Assembly (NCBI GenBank): GCA_023935145.1
Contig: CM043705.1
Location: 24,468,290 to 24,532,289 of the forward strand
Reading direction: 5' to 3'
DNA: 64,000 nt
DNA from: Bretschneidera sinensis
Lineage: Eukaryota > Streptophyta > Magnoliopsida > Brassicales > Akaniaceae
The stretch's first letter is position 1; every line of letters starts with the position of its first letter. The notes beneath the pieces are model-generated. The model was given only the letters and a program-made list of their open reading frames with translations. It did not search any database and was not told the origin of the DNA. Of the stretch, positions 54,089-64,000 are shown in pieces. The translations under genes and the position numbers were made by a program.

Positions 54089-57023
54089 AATACCCCAAGC
54101 TTACGTTTTGCTAGTCCCTTAGCAAAACAAAATAAATAAAAAAAACTAAATGAAAAACAAAGAACACAAAGATAAATCCATCATTCATGGTATCCAAAAA
54201 TTTAATTATCCCACAAAACCATGATATTTATTCATGAGCAAGCTTAAAAAGATAAACCCATCTTCGCAATAAATAGAAATGTTAAAATCTAATTACTTAC
54301 TAAAGGCCAGCTGGGGCATCACAAGCTCAAATCAGTGTAACGTGAACTAGCATATAAATATGAAGCTTCCAAAAAATTCTAATATGCAATGTCTCAATGT
54401 CTCATGATTCACAGAATTTTCCATCAGAATGAACAACAATGACATAGTTTTATTTCTTTCTTTCTTTTATTATGAGGCTTACCATATTTAGTTTCCTTAA
54501 GCTTTCTAATTGACCCATATAGCGAGTGTTGAGTCAATGACTCCTAAACCAGATGGTTTTAGGGCATTAGGTGTAAAGACACCCATAAGGACTTACTAAC
54601 TCGAGTAAAAAAGGCTATGAAACTAAACTGGCCTTAATGCTACCAAGCAAAATTCTCACATTTTGACGTGAACACTCACTGCTTTCTGAGGCAAGAGGTC
54701 CAATTACTTAGTGAAAAGTTTATCAATGATCATTATGAGCAAAATTTTCACATTTTGACGTGAACACTCACTGCTTACTGAGGGCAGAGGTCCAGTTACT
54801 CAGTGAAAAGTTTATTAATGATCATCATGAGCATTTTTTTCTCTTTTTTTTCCTATTTTTCTATGCCAAAGTGTTCATCCAGCAAGTCATCCAGTTTCAG
54901 TTAAGCCATGGAAACATACACATGAAAATCACATGTCAAACCTCACACAATTATCTGCTAATGTGCTCATGTCAGATTAGATCATGTGAATTCTTAAATG
55001 CCTAAAGTAAGTAACTAAACTTTAAAACTCTATTATCAGATAATGTGTTCAAAATTTTAAGCTCATTAATGAAATCACATCACAATATTTGTTTAGATCA
55101 ACCAAAATTTCAAAAAAATCATGAACATACATTTATCTTTTCAATAATATATAAAAAAAACTTGGACAAAGTGTGTGTGAATGTGTCTCCCATACCCCCA
55201 AACCTAAAGTACATAGTGTCCCCAATGTGTGAATAACATGGAAAGAGCTTACTTGAGAGATGGAGAACTAGCTGGACTGGCATGGCTCATAGCACACCCC
55301 TAAACTTGAACTGATGCACACATTGCCCCTGAAAAAGAAATACCAAAGTAATACTGGAAAACAAAAATTATTAAAAATAAATAATGACAAGAAATATGAA
55401 AAAACAATAAAAACAAAAGGATATGCTATGGGGTGCTTCCCATGAGCACTAAGTTCTTCTTCTTCTTCTTCTTCTTCTTCTTCATCATCATCATCTTCTT
55501 CTTCTTCTTTTTCTTCTTCTTCCTCTTCTTCTTCTTCTCATTCTTCTTCTCCTTATTCTTCTTCTTCTTCTTCTCCTTCTTCTTCTATATCTCCTTCTCC
55601 TTCACCTCTGCCTTCTCCTTCTCCTTCTCATTTTCTTTCTCCTTGGTTCTTATCCTTCTCATTCTCATTCTTCTTCTCCTCCTCCACCTTCTTCCCCTCC
55701 TCCTTCTCCTCCTTCCCCTTCTTCTCCTTCTTCTCCTTATTCCTCATTCTCATCCTCTTTCTTCTCTACTTTTCCTTCATTTTTCTTCTTCTCCCTGCCA
55801 AGCTCATGGGACCTTGTCCACAGCTCTTTCCCTTTGCATCTCTAAATGCTCGACCTCTACCTCGTGGCATCCCATTTTCCAAGAAAAGTTGGAAATGTTA
55901 ATACATGATAATTGGTATAATCTATTTAAAAAATAGCTCATGCAAATGACAATAAAGAAATCACACAATGTATACAATTTGTTTGTCATGCAACTCATAC
56001 AATTCTTATCATCCACAAAAATAATTATCATATCATTAACTAATAAGAATCCTTGTTATTACTAGAATTATCATCATCATCATCATTCTTCTTCTTTTTC
56101 TTCTCCTTCTTAACCTCCTCATTCTCCTTCTCCTTCTCCTTCTCCTTGGTTCTTATCCTTCTCCTTTTCATTCTTCTCCTCCTTCTCCACCTTCTTCTCC
56201 TCCTCCTTCTCCTCCTTCCTCTTCTTCTCCTTCTTCTCCTCATTCTCCTCATTCTCCTCATTCTCATCCTCTTTCTCGTCCTCCTTCTTCTCTACTTTTC
56301 CCTCATTTTTCTTCTTCTCCTTGCCAAGCTCGTAGGACCTAGTCCACGGCCTTTTCCCTTTGCATCTCTAAGTGCTCGACCTCTACCTCGTGGCATCCCT
56401 TTTCCAAGAAAAGTTGGAAATATTAATACATGATAATCGATACAATCTATTTAAAAAATAGCTCATGCAAATGGCAATAAATAAATCACACAATGTATAC
56501 AATTTATTTGTCATGCAACTCATATAATTCTTATCATCCACAAAAATAATTATCTTACCATTAACTAATAAAAATCCTTGTTATTACTAGAATCATCATC
56601 ATCATCATTCTTCTTCTTCTTCTTCTTCATTCTCTTTCTTCTCCTTCTCATTCTTCTCTTTCTCCTTCTTCTCCTTCTCATTATTTTCGTTCTTTTTCTT
56701 CTTCTTTTCTTCATTATTCTTCTTTTTCTCCTCCTTCTTCTTCTCCATATCCTCTTTCTTCTCCCCCTCCTCTTTCTCCCCCTTCTCATTCTTCTTCTTC
56801 TCCTTCTCCTTATCCTCCTTCTCATTCTTCTCATTCTCCTTCTCCTTCTTCTCCTTCTCCACTTTCTCATTCTTCATCTTCTCCTTCTCTTTCTCCTTCT
56901 CCTTCTTCTCCTTCTCCATTTTCTTCTTCTATTTCTTCTCATTCTCCTTTTTCTCCTTCTCCTCCTTCTCCTTATTCTCATTCTCCATCTTCTTCTTCTC
57001 TTTCTCCTCCTTCTCTTTCTCCT
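54089..57023 (-). mobile_element. Element E interior: 3' untranslated region and pyrimidine-tract array
   Basis: From the PPT at 54089 to about 55432 the sequence is colinear with the 3' untranslated region of element F (58289-59660). This includes an 84-bp tandem repeat (54650-54830) and two extra PPT-like tracts near 55194 and 55299. At 55433 ('ggggtgcttcccatgagcactaag') it reaches the point where pol should end, and changes into the pyrimidine array. No gag or pol of E is in the window, because F interrupts it at 57024. Confidence 0.75.
55447..57023 (+). repeat. 526-bp tandem repeats with CTT/CTCCTT pyrimidine tracts
   Basis: Three nearly pure pyrimidine tracts on the plus strand (about 55447-55796, 56075-56322, 56610-57023) are separated by two copies of a spacer of about 280 bp, starting GCCAAGCTC at 55797 and 56323 (period 526). 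Each spacer ends in a short (ATC)n run. Long Leu/Ser/Phe or Glu/Lys/Arg open frames across the tracts are by-products of the triplets and are not genes. Confidence 0.92.
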
Positions 57024-58288
57024 TGTTGTGACGATTATTTACCTAAATAAATAAGTGAATAATCGAACTTGTTTTACTTGCAAGTGCACAAGGTCAATAG
57101 TAGCATAGTGTGCAAGTGCAAGATCATTTCCATAGGGATTGGTAAATTTCATTCTTAGAATCAGTTTTGCAGTAGTAAAAAGATATATAAATATTAAGTT
57201 TGAATTAATAATAATAAAAGCGTAGGGACTTGATATTCATCACTAATCATGCTACCCCTACAAAACAGTATGCCAATGCTTTACTCATGTCATGAATACC
57301 TAATGTTTGTCAACCTAAGGGCATGGTATCTACTCCTTAAGCTATTGATTTCCCTAAGCAATGAGTTAGGCATGGTATCTACTCTAACTCTTTTCTTTCT
57401 CAAGGGATTCAGCATGGTATCTACTGAGTTGCTTCTTAAGAGAGCATAGAATTTGTGAAAATCGACAACCACACGAGACCTAGGGCATGGTATCTACTCT
57501 TGGTTTCCCATGTTGATTAACCCAAGAATCCGGCGTGGATATCTTTTGTTACTATTATTGAACCCAGGACTCGGTCATCTAAATTGATTCAACTAACTAA
57601 TCTATACCACATGCATATGTTGATCAGACACACACGTATGAGGAATTTAAATAAAAACAGGTATTAATCAAGTTAAGCAACACAACATGAATATTGCACA
57701 GGCACCAATACTGAATTATTGGTTAAACATAATTAGGGCTTCAACCAAGCCCTTACTAGGGTTTAGTTACACATGATTGTGATGCTAAACATATTCATAA
57801 AATAAAAGTAAAGAGGAAAGAATAAACCCGAGAGAAGAGTCGTCAATTCTCCTCCTAAGCTTACAAATCCAAGCAAAAATCAAAAGTAAAATTAAAAGTT
57901 CCATTTCTGTGTTTTTACATGCCTATTTATAAGGTTTAGGAAACCCTTGAATCTTCTAAAAACCCTAGGATTCTAAAAACCCTTATTTCCAAAGTAAGTG
58001 CTGTAGTTTACTGTTCACGCCCGTACATGTGTGCTCGATCGCAAGGCTGCGCTCGAGCCTTCTATGTGTGCGCACGAGCACTAGTGCGCTCGATCGCACT
58101 TTAGCCAGCAGCTGCTCTAAGATTTCCATATTTCTTCCTTTAAGTACCAAAAATGCTTCTTTTCTCCAAGACCCTATAAAAGCATGTGAAACACAAAAAT
58201 GAAGTAAACTGGACTAAATTAACATAAACTAGGACTTAACAAATGTAAATTAAGGGGCTTAAATATGAATATTTAAGAACCTATCACA
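57024..58288 (-). repeat. 3' LTR of element F
   Basis: 1265 bp. On the minus strand TGTGATAGGTTC...CACAACA. It contains the GATCGAGCG motif cluster (58030-58100), a TATA-like 'ttataaggt' near 57928, and the hairpin array (57320-57500). Confidence 0.9.
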
Positions 58289-59699
58289 CCCCAAACTTAC
58301 ATATTGCTAGTCCCTTAGCAATGCAAAACTAAAAACTAAAATGAAAAATAATGACACACAGATAAATCCAATATTCATGGTGTCCACAAAAGTTTAGGTA
58401 TCACACAAAACCATGATGTGCATTCATGAGTAAGCTTAACAAATACAAACACATCTTTGCAATGAATAAGAGTTTTGAACGCTAATCACCTTCATGAGGC
58501 AGGTTAAGACATCACAAGTTTGATTTTAGTATGTGATGAACTATCACATAAAAGATTAGGTTTCCAAATAACTCTAATGTGTAGTGTTTCGGTGTCTCAA
58601 GATTCACCAAATTTCCTATTAGAACTAACAAAAATGACATAGTTTTTCTTTTTTTCTTTTATTGTGAGATTTTTGCAAAGTTTAGTTCCCTTAAACTTTC
58701 TATTTGACTCATGTAGCAAGTGTTTAGCCAATGACTCCCAAACCAGATGGTTTTAGGGCATTAGGTGTAAAGACACCCCTAAGGACTTACTAACTCGAGT
58801 CAAAAAGGCTACGAAACTAACTGGTCTTAATGCTACCAATCAGAATTCCCACCTTTTGACGTGACACTCACTGCTTACTAAGGCAAGAGGGCCAGTTACT
58901 CGGTGGAAAGTTCTTTTTTTTTCATTGTGAGCAAAATTCCCACCTTTTGACGTGACACTCACTGCTTACTGAGGTAAGAGGGCCAGTTACTCAGTGGAAA
59001 ATTTGTTTACTGATCATTAGGAGCACTTTTCTTTTTTGAGCAATAACAATTTTTTTCTATTTTCCTATGCCAAAGTGTGAATCTAACAAGTCATCCAGTT
59101 CATAGTCAAGCCGAAGAAACATACATATTACAATTACATGTCATACCCCACACAATTATGTGCTAATGTGCTCGTGTTAGTTTAGGTCAAACTTGTGAAT
59201 CCTTAAATGGCTAAAAGTAAGTGATTAAGGTTTAAAACTTAACTATTAGCCCATATGTTCAAAGTTTTAAGCTCACTTATGAAGTCAAATCATGATGTTT
59301 TGTTTAGATCACCCAAAAATTTTAGAATAGTATGAACATGCATTTATCTATAAAAAAAACAAAAATTTGGGACATAGTGGGTGTGTGTGAGTGTGTTCCC
59401 CATACCCCCAAACTTAAATTGCACATTGTCCTCAATGTGTGAATAACATGGAAGGATCTGACCTGGGAGATGGAGAACTATATGGCGGGTATAGCTCGTA
59501 GAATGCCCCCAAACTTCAACTGGATGCACTCACTCTGTCTTGGAAAAAGAAAAACAAACATAAAACTGGAAAACAAGGAATAATAATACGAAACAATAAA
59601 TACTAATTATAAATTAAAGACAATATGAAAAAGAAAAATAAAAAGGATATGCTGTGGGGTGCCTCTCATGAGCGCTAAGTTTTATGTCTTCAGCCAGAC
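58289..59699 (-). other. 3' untranslated region and PPT of element F
   Basis: The PPT on the minus strand is GTAAGTTTGGGG (58300-58289). Similar tracts recur near 59403 and 59505. An 84-bp tandem repeat (58845-59020, 'cccaccttttgacgtgacactcactgc') matches the one in element E. No conserved coding frame. Confidence 0.75.
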
Positions 59700-60008
59700 G
59701 GGTTATCGCTCTCACTGCTGGTCTTTAGATGGTGCAGTCGAAAAGGTACTGGTGACTGTGAGTGCGAGAGACAAAAAGAGAGAGTGCGATTGAGCGTATC
59801 GTGAGTGGAATGTGGAAGTGTGTTTATAACCAACACGTGAATTTTTGCCCCACGTGCGCTTGATCGCATTGTGAAGTGCGCTCGATCGCACTTGTGGCAG
59901 AAAGTGCGTACTCAGTGGCCTCAGTACCACTGATCTCAATAGAGGCGCTTGAGCTACATATTTATCAAATTCTGAATTGCTTAAGCGCGCTCTATTGCAG
60001 CTGCAACT
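59700..60008 (-). other. Short segment in place of pol, with GATCGAGCGC motifs
   Basis: About 300 bp between the end of the gag-protease frame and the 3' untranslated region, where about 3 kb of RT-RH-IN is expected. It carries several 'GTGCGATTGAGCG' or 'GCGCTCGATCGCAC' motifs, like the LTR. No RT or integrase motif was seen. Confidence 0.65.
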
Positions 60009-62495
60009 TTAGTCTTTTGGCAGGGAGTACTTAAAGCCCACTGCATGTGGCTCAAGTGCTCTTGGTGGTGCTACATAGTCATCAAGACTCAATTGTTCCA
60101 GCTTATTCAAATGCAACTTCTTCGTATCACCCGGTCTTGGATGCATAGGATAGACTTCAGGGAGGTGCACAGTTTCAAAGATGTCATCAGTAATATCTTC
60201 AGATTCTGGCTTAACATCCGAATTCGTGAAGCTATGGGTGAGGGTGGCCTCCAATGGATCAGTGTGATGGACCTGAAAAACTTGCTTAACAACACTTTGC
60301 ATCATACGTTCATTAAAACATTCATCATCATTATCATCTTGGGGTAATTTCAGTGTATCAAATATCTTAAATTCTATTGTCTCACCATTTATCGTCATAC
60401 TTACAATACCCTTTTTCACATTAATGATTGTATCAGCAGTTCTCATAAAGGGTCTTCCTAAGATGATGGGCAGAGGTAATGGCATATGGCATTCTTCCAT
60501 ATCTAACACAATGAAGTCAGCAGGCAAAATAAACTCACCTACTTTTACCAAGACGTCCTCAAGTATACCTCTAGGTCTTTTGATGCTTCTATCTGCCAAT
60601 TGCAAAGTGATGGAGGTTGGTTGAAGCTCCCTCAAACCTAGCTTTTCAACTACTGTGTATGGTAGCAAATTGACACTTGCTCCTAGATCCAATAGTGCAC
60701 GCTCAAAAAACTGGTCACCTATCCTGCAAAGAATAGTAAAACTACCCAGATCTTGTAGCTTTGGTGGTAGTTTTCTTAATAATACCGCACTTACCTCTTC
60801 AGTTAGAGCCACTGTTTCATGCTCCTGAAACTTTCTTTTATTAGTGCAACAATCTTTTAAAAATTTAGCATAAGCAGGAATTTGTTTAATTGCATCTAAT
60901 AAGGGAATATTAATTTTTACTTTGCTCAAAGTTTCAAAAATATCAAACAATTTATCTTTCTTTGGCTTCACTAACCTTTGAGGGAAAGGAGGTGCATTCC
61001 ACTTCTCCATTTCACTTACCTTTGATGTAGACACTTTATCTGGAGATGCTTGTACGGGCTCATCAGCTCCTATGGTCTTCCCATTTTTGAGAGTTGTCAC
61101 GGCATTCAGTTGCTGATATCCTCGTGGGTTAGGTATTGGTTAGGCTGGAAGCTCACCTTGATTTCTTCCACTCAGTTCCTTAGCCAGTTGCCCCATTTGT
61201 ACCTCAAGTCTTTGAACTGCTTGCTCATGTGTTGCAGTGGTTTGTCTTTGCTGAGTCATGAACTGATCTTGTGATGTTATCAATTGCCTTACCATATTCT
61301 CTAGGTCACTCTTCTTTGACTCTTGAACTGGTTGGGTTGCTTGGTGGAAGTTCCTTTGTTGCCCCTGAAGGTTCAAGGCATTTTGATTGTTGCTTCATGA
61401 TAGGTTGGGGTGGTTCCGCCATCCAGGGTTATAGGTATTTGCATATGCACTGTTTGGTCCCAAATAGTTCGCTTGCTCGAGATCTTTAGATGAATATAAA
61501 TGACAAGTCTCAGTAGTGTGATCAAACTAAGAACATAAAGCACATACCTTATGTTGTGTGGCTTGTGGACTCGGTGAGGCATTCTGAGCAGTCATGGTTT
61601 TTACAAGCACATCTAGCTTCCTTTCTATAGCAGCTATCTGAGTCAGAATTCCACCAATTAAATTAACTTCATACATGCCCTTGCTCTTTACTCCTTGTCT
61701 CCCTCTGGATGAGAATTGTTGGGTGTGCTCACTCAATGCCTCAAACAGCTCCATGGCTTCCTCACTTCTCTTCTCCATCAGCACACCTCCACAACCTGAA
61801 TCAGCAATAACTTTATTCATGTCATTTAGACCTTCATAAAAGGCTAGTACCAGCTCATCTTGAGGTAGGTTGTGATGTGGACATTTGTGAAGCAGCTCAT
61901 TAAAGTGTCCCTATGCGTCAAAGAAAAGGTCTCCATCCCTCTGTTGGAAGGACTGGATCTCTTTCCTCATTTGTCTTGTCTTCTGGGCTGGAAAAAACTT
62001 CCTTAGGAACTTGCTGGCCAATTCCTCCCAAGTGTGGATAGAAACTGCAGGCAATGAATTGTACCACAGTTTAGCATTATTTTTTAAGGAAAAAGGGAAA
62101 AGAATTAACCTTATTCCTTCTTAGTCTAGGCCTTGGATATGCTGGAACTTGCAGAGATCGAAGAACTCCCGGAGGTGCAAGTGTGGATCCTCATTAGGTG
62201 TACCCCTAAAGTGAGTCAGTGCACTGAGTATTTGCGGAGATATATAGTAATTGCCTTCCATCTCAGGTTGATACGTAATGCATGATGGTTGGTAGATGTT
62301 CCTTGGGATGAAGGATTGCTTCATCGACCTTCGCTCAGGTGGTTGTTGATTTTCGATCTGTTTAGCCATTGGTACTTCATTCTCGAGTTCTTCTTCGTTC
62401 TCTTCAAAGTTATTTCTAAGCCTTTGTCGGATGGTCCGCTTAAGCTCGGTATCGAGAGGCAAGAATGTTGGATGTCTGGATCGAAGCCCGTGCAT
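60009..62495 (-). pseudogene. Element F gag and protease
   Basis: Gag: SCITYQPEMEGNYYI, then FRGTPNEDPHLHLREFFDLC, FPFSL, WEELASKFLRKFFPAQKT and FYEGLNDMNKVIADSGCGG. A C-x2-C-x4-H-x4-C knuckle is interrupted by a stop near 61530. The protease frame (61100-60009, 363 codons, open) has RALLDLGASVNLLPYTVVEKLG (D-L-G-A) and PIILGRPFMRTADTI, and ends near FKYSLPKD. Stops lie near 62121, 61910, 61530, 61395 and 61142. The open protease part contrasts with the broken gag. The frame ends where relatives continue into RT. Confidence 0.88.
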
Positions 62496-62770
62496 AAATC
62501 AGGTAAAATAGCTTCAGTGCAGTAGTTCAGCACTACTACTCGGGTAGCTTCTACCTTAAATGCGCTCGATCGCAAGTGTCACAGAAAGCTTCTGCCGCAG
62601 TACCTGAAACAGAACAAAAAAAAAAGAAAAGAAAATAAAAATTAGGTATTTGATGAAACACAAATAAACTAGAACATAAAAACAGAAATTTAGAATTTTC
62701 TTAGATTTTTGATAAAAATAAAATAAAATAAAAATTAACAAAAATAATTCCAAAAAGAAATTTAGTTCAA

Positions 62771-62788
62771 TCCTCGGCAACGGCGCCA
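62771..62788 (-). other. Primer-binding site of element F, tRNA-Asp type
   Basis: On the minus strand TGGCGCCGTTGCCGAGGA, one mismatch to tRNA-Asp, six bases from the 5' LTR end. It is the same primer type as the intact element at 23371-34665. Confidence 0.92.
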
Positions 62789-62794
62789 AAAACT

Positions 62795-64000
62795 TGTTGT
62801 GACAATCATACCTAAATAAATAAGCGAATAATCGAACTTATTTTACTTGCAAGTGCACAAGGTCAATAGTAGCATAGTGTGCAAGTGCGAGATCATTTCC
62901 ATAGGGATTGGTAAATTTCGTTCTTAGAATTAGTTTCGCAGTAATAAAAATATATATAAATATTAAGTTCGAATTAATAATAATAAAAGCGTAGGGACTT
63001 GATATCCACCACTAATCATGCTACCCCTACAAAACAGTATGCCAATGCTTTACTCATGTCATGAATACCTAATGTTTGTCAACCTAAAGGCATGGTATCT
63101 ACTCCTTAAGCTATTGATTTCCCTAAGCAACGAGTTAGGCATGGTATCTACTTTAGCTCTTTTCTTTCTCAAGGGATTCAACATGGTATCTACTGAGTTG
63201 CTCCTTAAAAGAGCATAGGATCTGTGAAAATCGACAACCACACGAGACCTAGGGCATGGTATCTACTCCCTGTTTCCCATGTTGATTAACCCAAGAATCT
63301 GGCATGGATATCTTTTGTTACTATTGTTGAACCCAGGACTCAGTCATCCAAATTGATTTAGCTAACTAATCTATACCACATGCATACGTTGATAAGACAC
63401 ACATATATGAGGAATTTAAATAAAAACAGGTATTAATCAAGTTAAGCAACACAACATGAATATTGCAAAGGCGCCAATACTGAATTATTGGTTAAACATA
63501 ATTAGGGCTTCAACCAAGCCCTTACTAGGATTTAGTTACACATGATTGTGATGCTAAACATATTCATAAAATAAAAGTAAAGAGGAAAGAATAAACCTGA
63601 CAGAAGAGTCGTCAATTCTCCTCCTAAGCTTACAAATCCAAGCAAAAATCAAAAGTGAAATTGAGTGCCATTTCTGTGTTTTTACAGGCCTATTAATAAG
63701 GTTTAGGAAACCCTTAAGTCTTCTAAAAACCCTAGGATTCTAAAAACCCTTATTACTGTTCACACCCGTACATGTGCGCTCGATCGTAAGGCTGCGCTCG
63801 AGCCTTCTATGTGTGTGCACGAGCGCTGGTGCTCTCGATCGTACCGAAGATTGTGCTCGATCGCACTCTAGCCAGCAGCTGCTCCAGGATTTCCAGATTT
63901 CTTCTTTTAAGTGCCAAAAATGCTTCTTTTCTCCAAGACCCTATAAAAGCATGTGAAACACAGAAATGGGGTAAACTGGACTAAATTAACATAAACCAGG
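62795..64000 (-). repeat. 5' LTR of element F, cut by the window end
   Basis: First 1206 bp counted from the PBS side; about 60 bp are missing beyond 64000. Compared with the 3' LTR it lacks about 20 bp near 63748. It carries one more GATCGAGCG-type motif (63775-63870). The hairpin array is at 63090-63270. Confidence 0.9.

Larger units (their letters stand above)
57024..64000 (-). mobile_element. Element F: gag-protease-only Athila-type retrotransposon
   Basis: In minus orientation: 5' LTR (runs off the window, 62795-64000), PBS (62788-62771), gag-protease (62495-60009), then no RT, RNase H or integrase, a 3' untranslated region, a PPT and the 3' LTR (58288-57024). The LTRs differ by about 5 percent by eye. 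It inserted into the last pyrimidine tract of element E. The left flank is CTCCT; the matching TSD copy would be outside the window. Same family as the solo LTR at 4631-6001. Confidence 0.88.

Noticed and set aside
55433..57054. Long Leu/Ser/Phe-rich and Lys/Glu/Arg-rich open frames on both strands
   Set aside because: They come from CTT/CTC triplet runs, which contain no stop codons in most frames. There is no start context, domain or conservation.

Overview
The window is nuclear DNA from a flowering plant, almost certainly a eudicot; I cannot name the species. It is AT-rich. It holds one recognisable host gene, a three-exon F-box/LRR/FBD gene on the minus strand (38077-39638, 5' UTR exon near 40730), and many nested retrotransposons. 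I found no rRNA gene, true tRNA gene, CRISPR array or organelle block. Boundaries were set by eye from terminal TG...CA ends, target-site duplications (TSDs), primer-binding sites (PBS), polypurine tracts (PPT) and copy-to-copy comparison.

Left part (1-15019). A decayed chromodomain Ty3 element (Tekay/Del type) fills 1 to about 7015. Its 3' LTR is split by a 1371-bp solo LTR (4631-6001, TSD ATAGG). Next is the minus-strand 5' part of a CACTA (En/Spm) DNA transposon with a TNP2 transposase remnant and an intact terminus at 11127. That terminus lies inside the reverse transcriptase of an old Ty1/copia element, 'copia A'. Copia A is also split by a 3.07-kb solo Ty3 LTR (11521-14589, TSD GTAAT) and by a 20.6-kb composite (15020-35632, TSD CATTA).

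Composite (15020-35632). The outer ends are 159/162-bp direct repeats of a TRIM-like miniature LTR element. Between them lies a Sirevirus-type copia: gag, pol, an env-like ORF and one LTR. Both junctions fall at the shared initiator-Met PBS, as if a one-LTR Sirevirus circle had recombined into a TRIM. The Sirevirus LTR is in turn split by a very young, nearly intact 11.3-kb Ty3 element of the Athila type (23371-34665, TSD GGTAA, two 1880-bp LTRs with about 7 differences). Its polyprotein frame has only two stop codons.

Middle (35633-43493). The end of copia A is followed by what looks like the original host locus: a duplicated F-box promoter/5' UTR, the F-box gene, and intergenic DNA. After that comes a small non-autonomous LTR element of unknown family.

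Right part (43494-64000). This holds a second Sirevirus fragment (minus), a gutted Ty1/copia with its LTR, a scrap of Ty3 integrase, and two related minus-strand Athila-type elements, E and F. E's 3' LTR is invaded by two solo LTRs (G and H), and its interior carries 526-bp tandem units with very long pyrimidine tracts. F sits in E's last pyrimidine tract and is a gag-protease-only, non-autonomous copy with a tRNA-Asp PBS; its 5' LTR runs off the window end.

Most notable: the PBS-joined TRIM/Sirevirus composite with a split tRNA-like Pol III promoter; four hairpins with a constant loop and differing, complementary stems in the leader region of the F-family LTR; and family-specific palindrome clusters (CCAGTCGACTGG in the Sirevirus, GCGATCGAGCGC in the F family).
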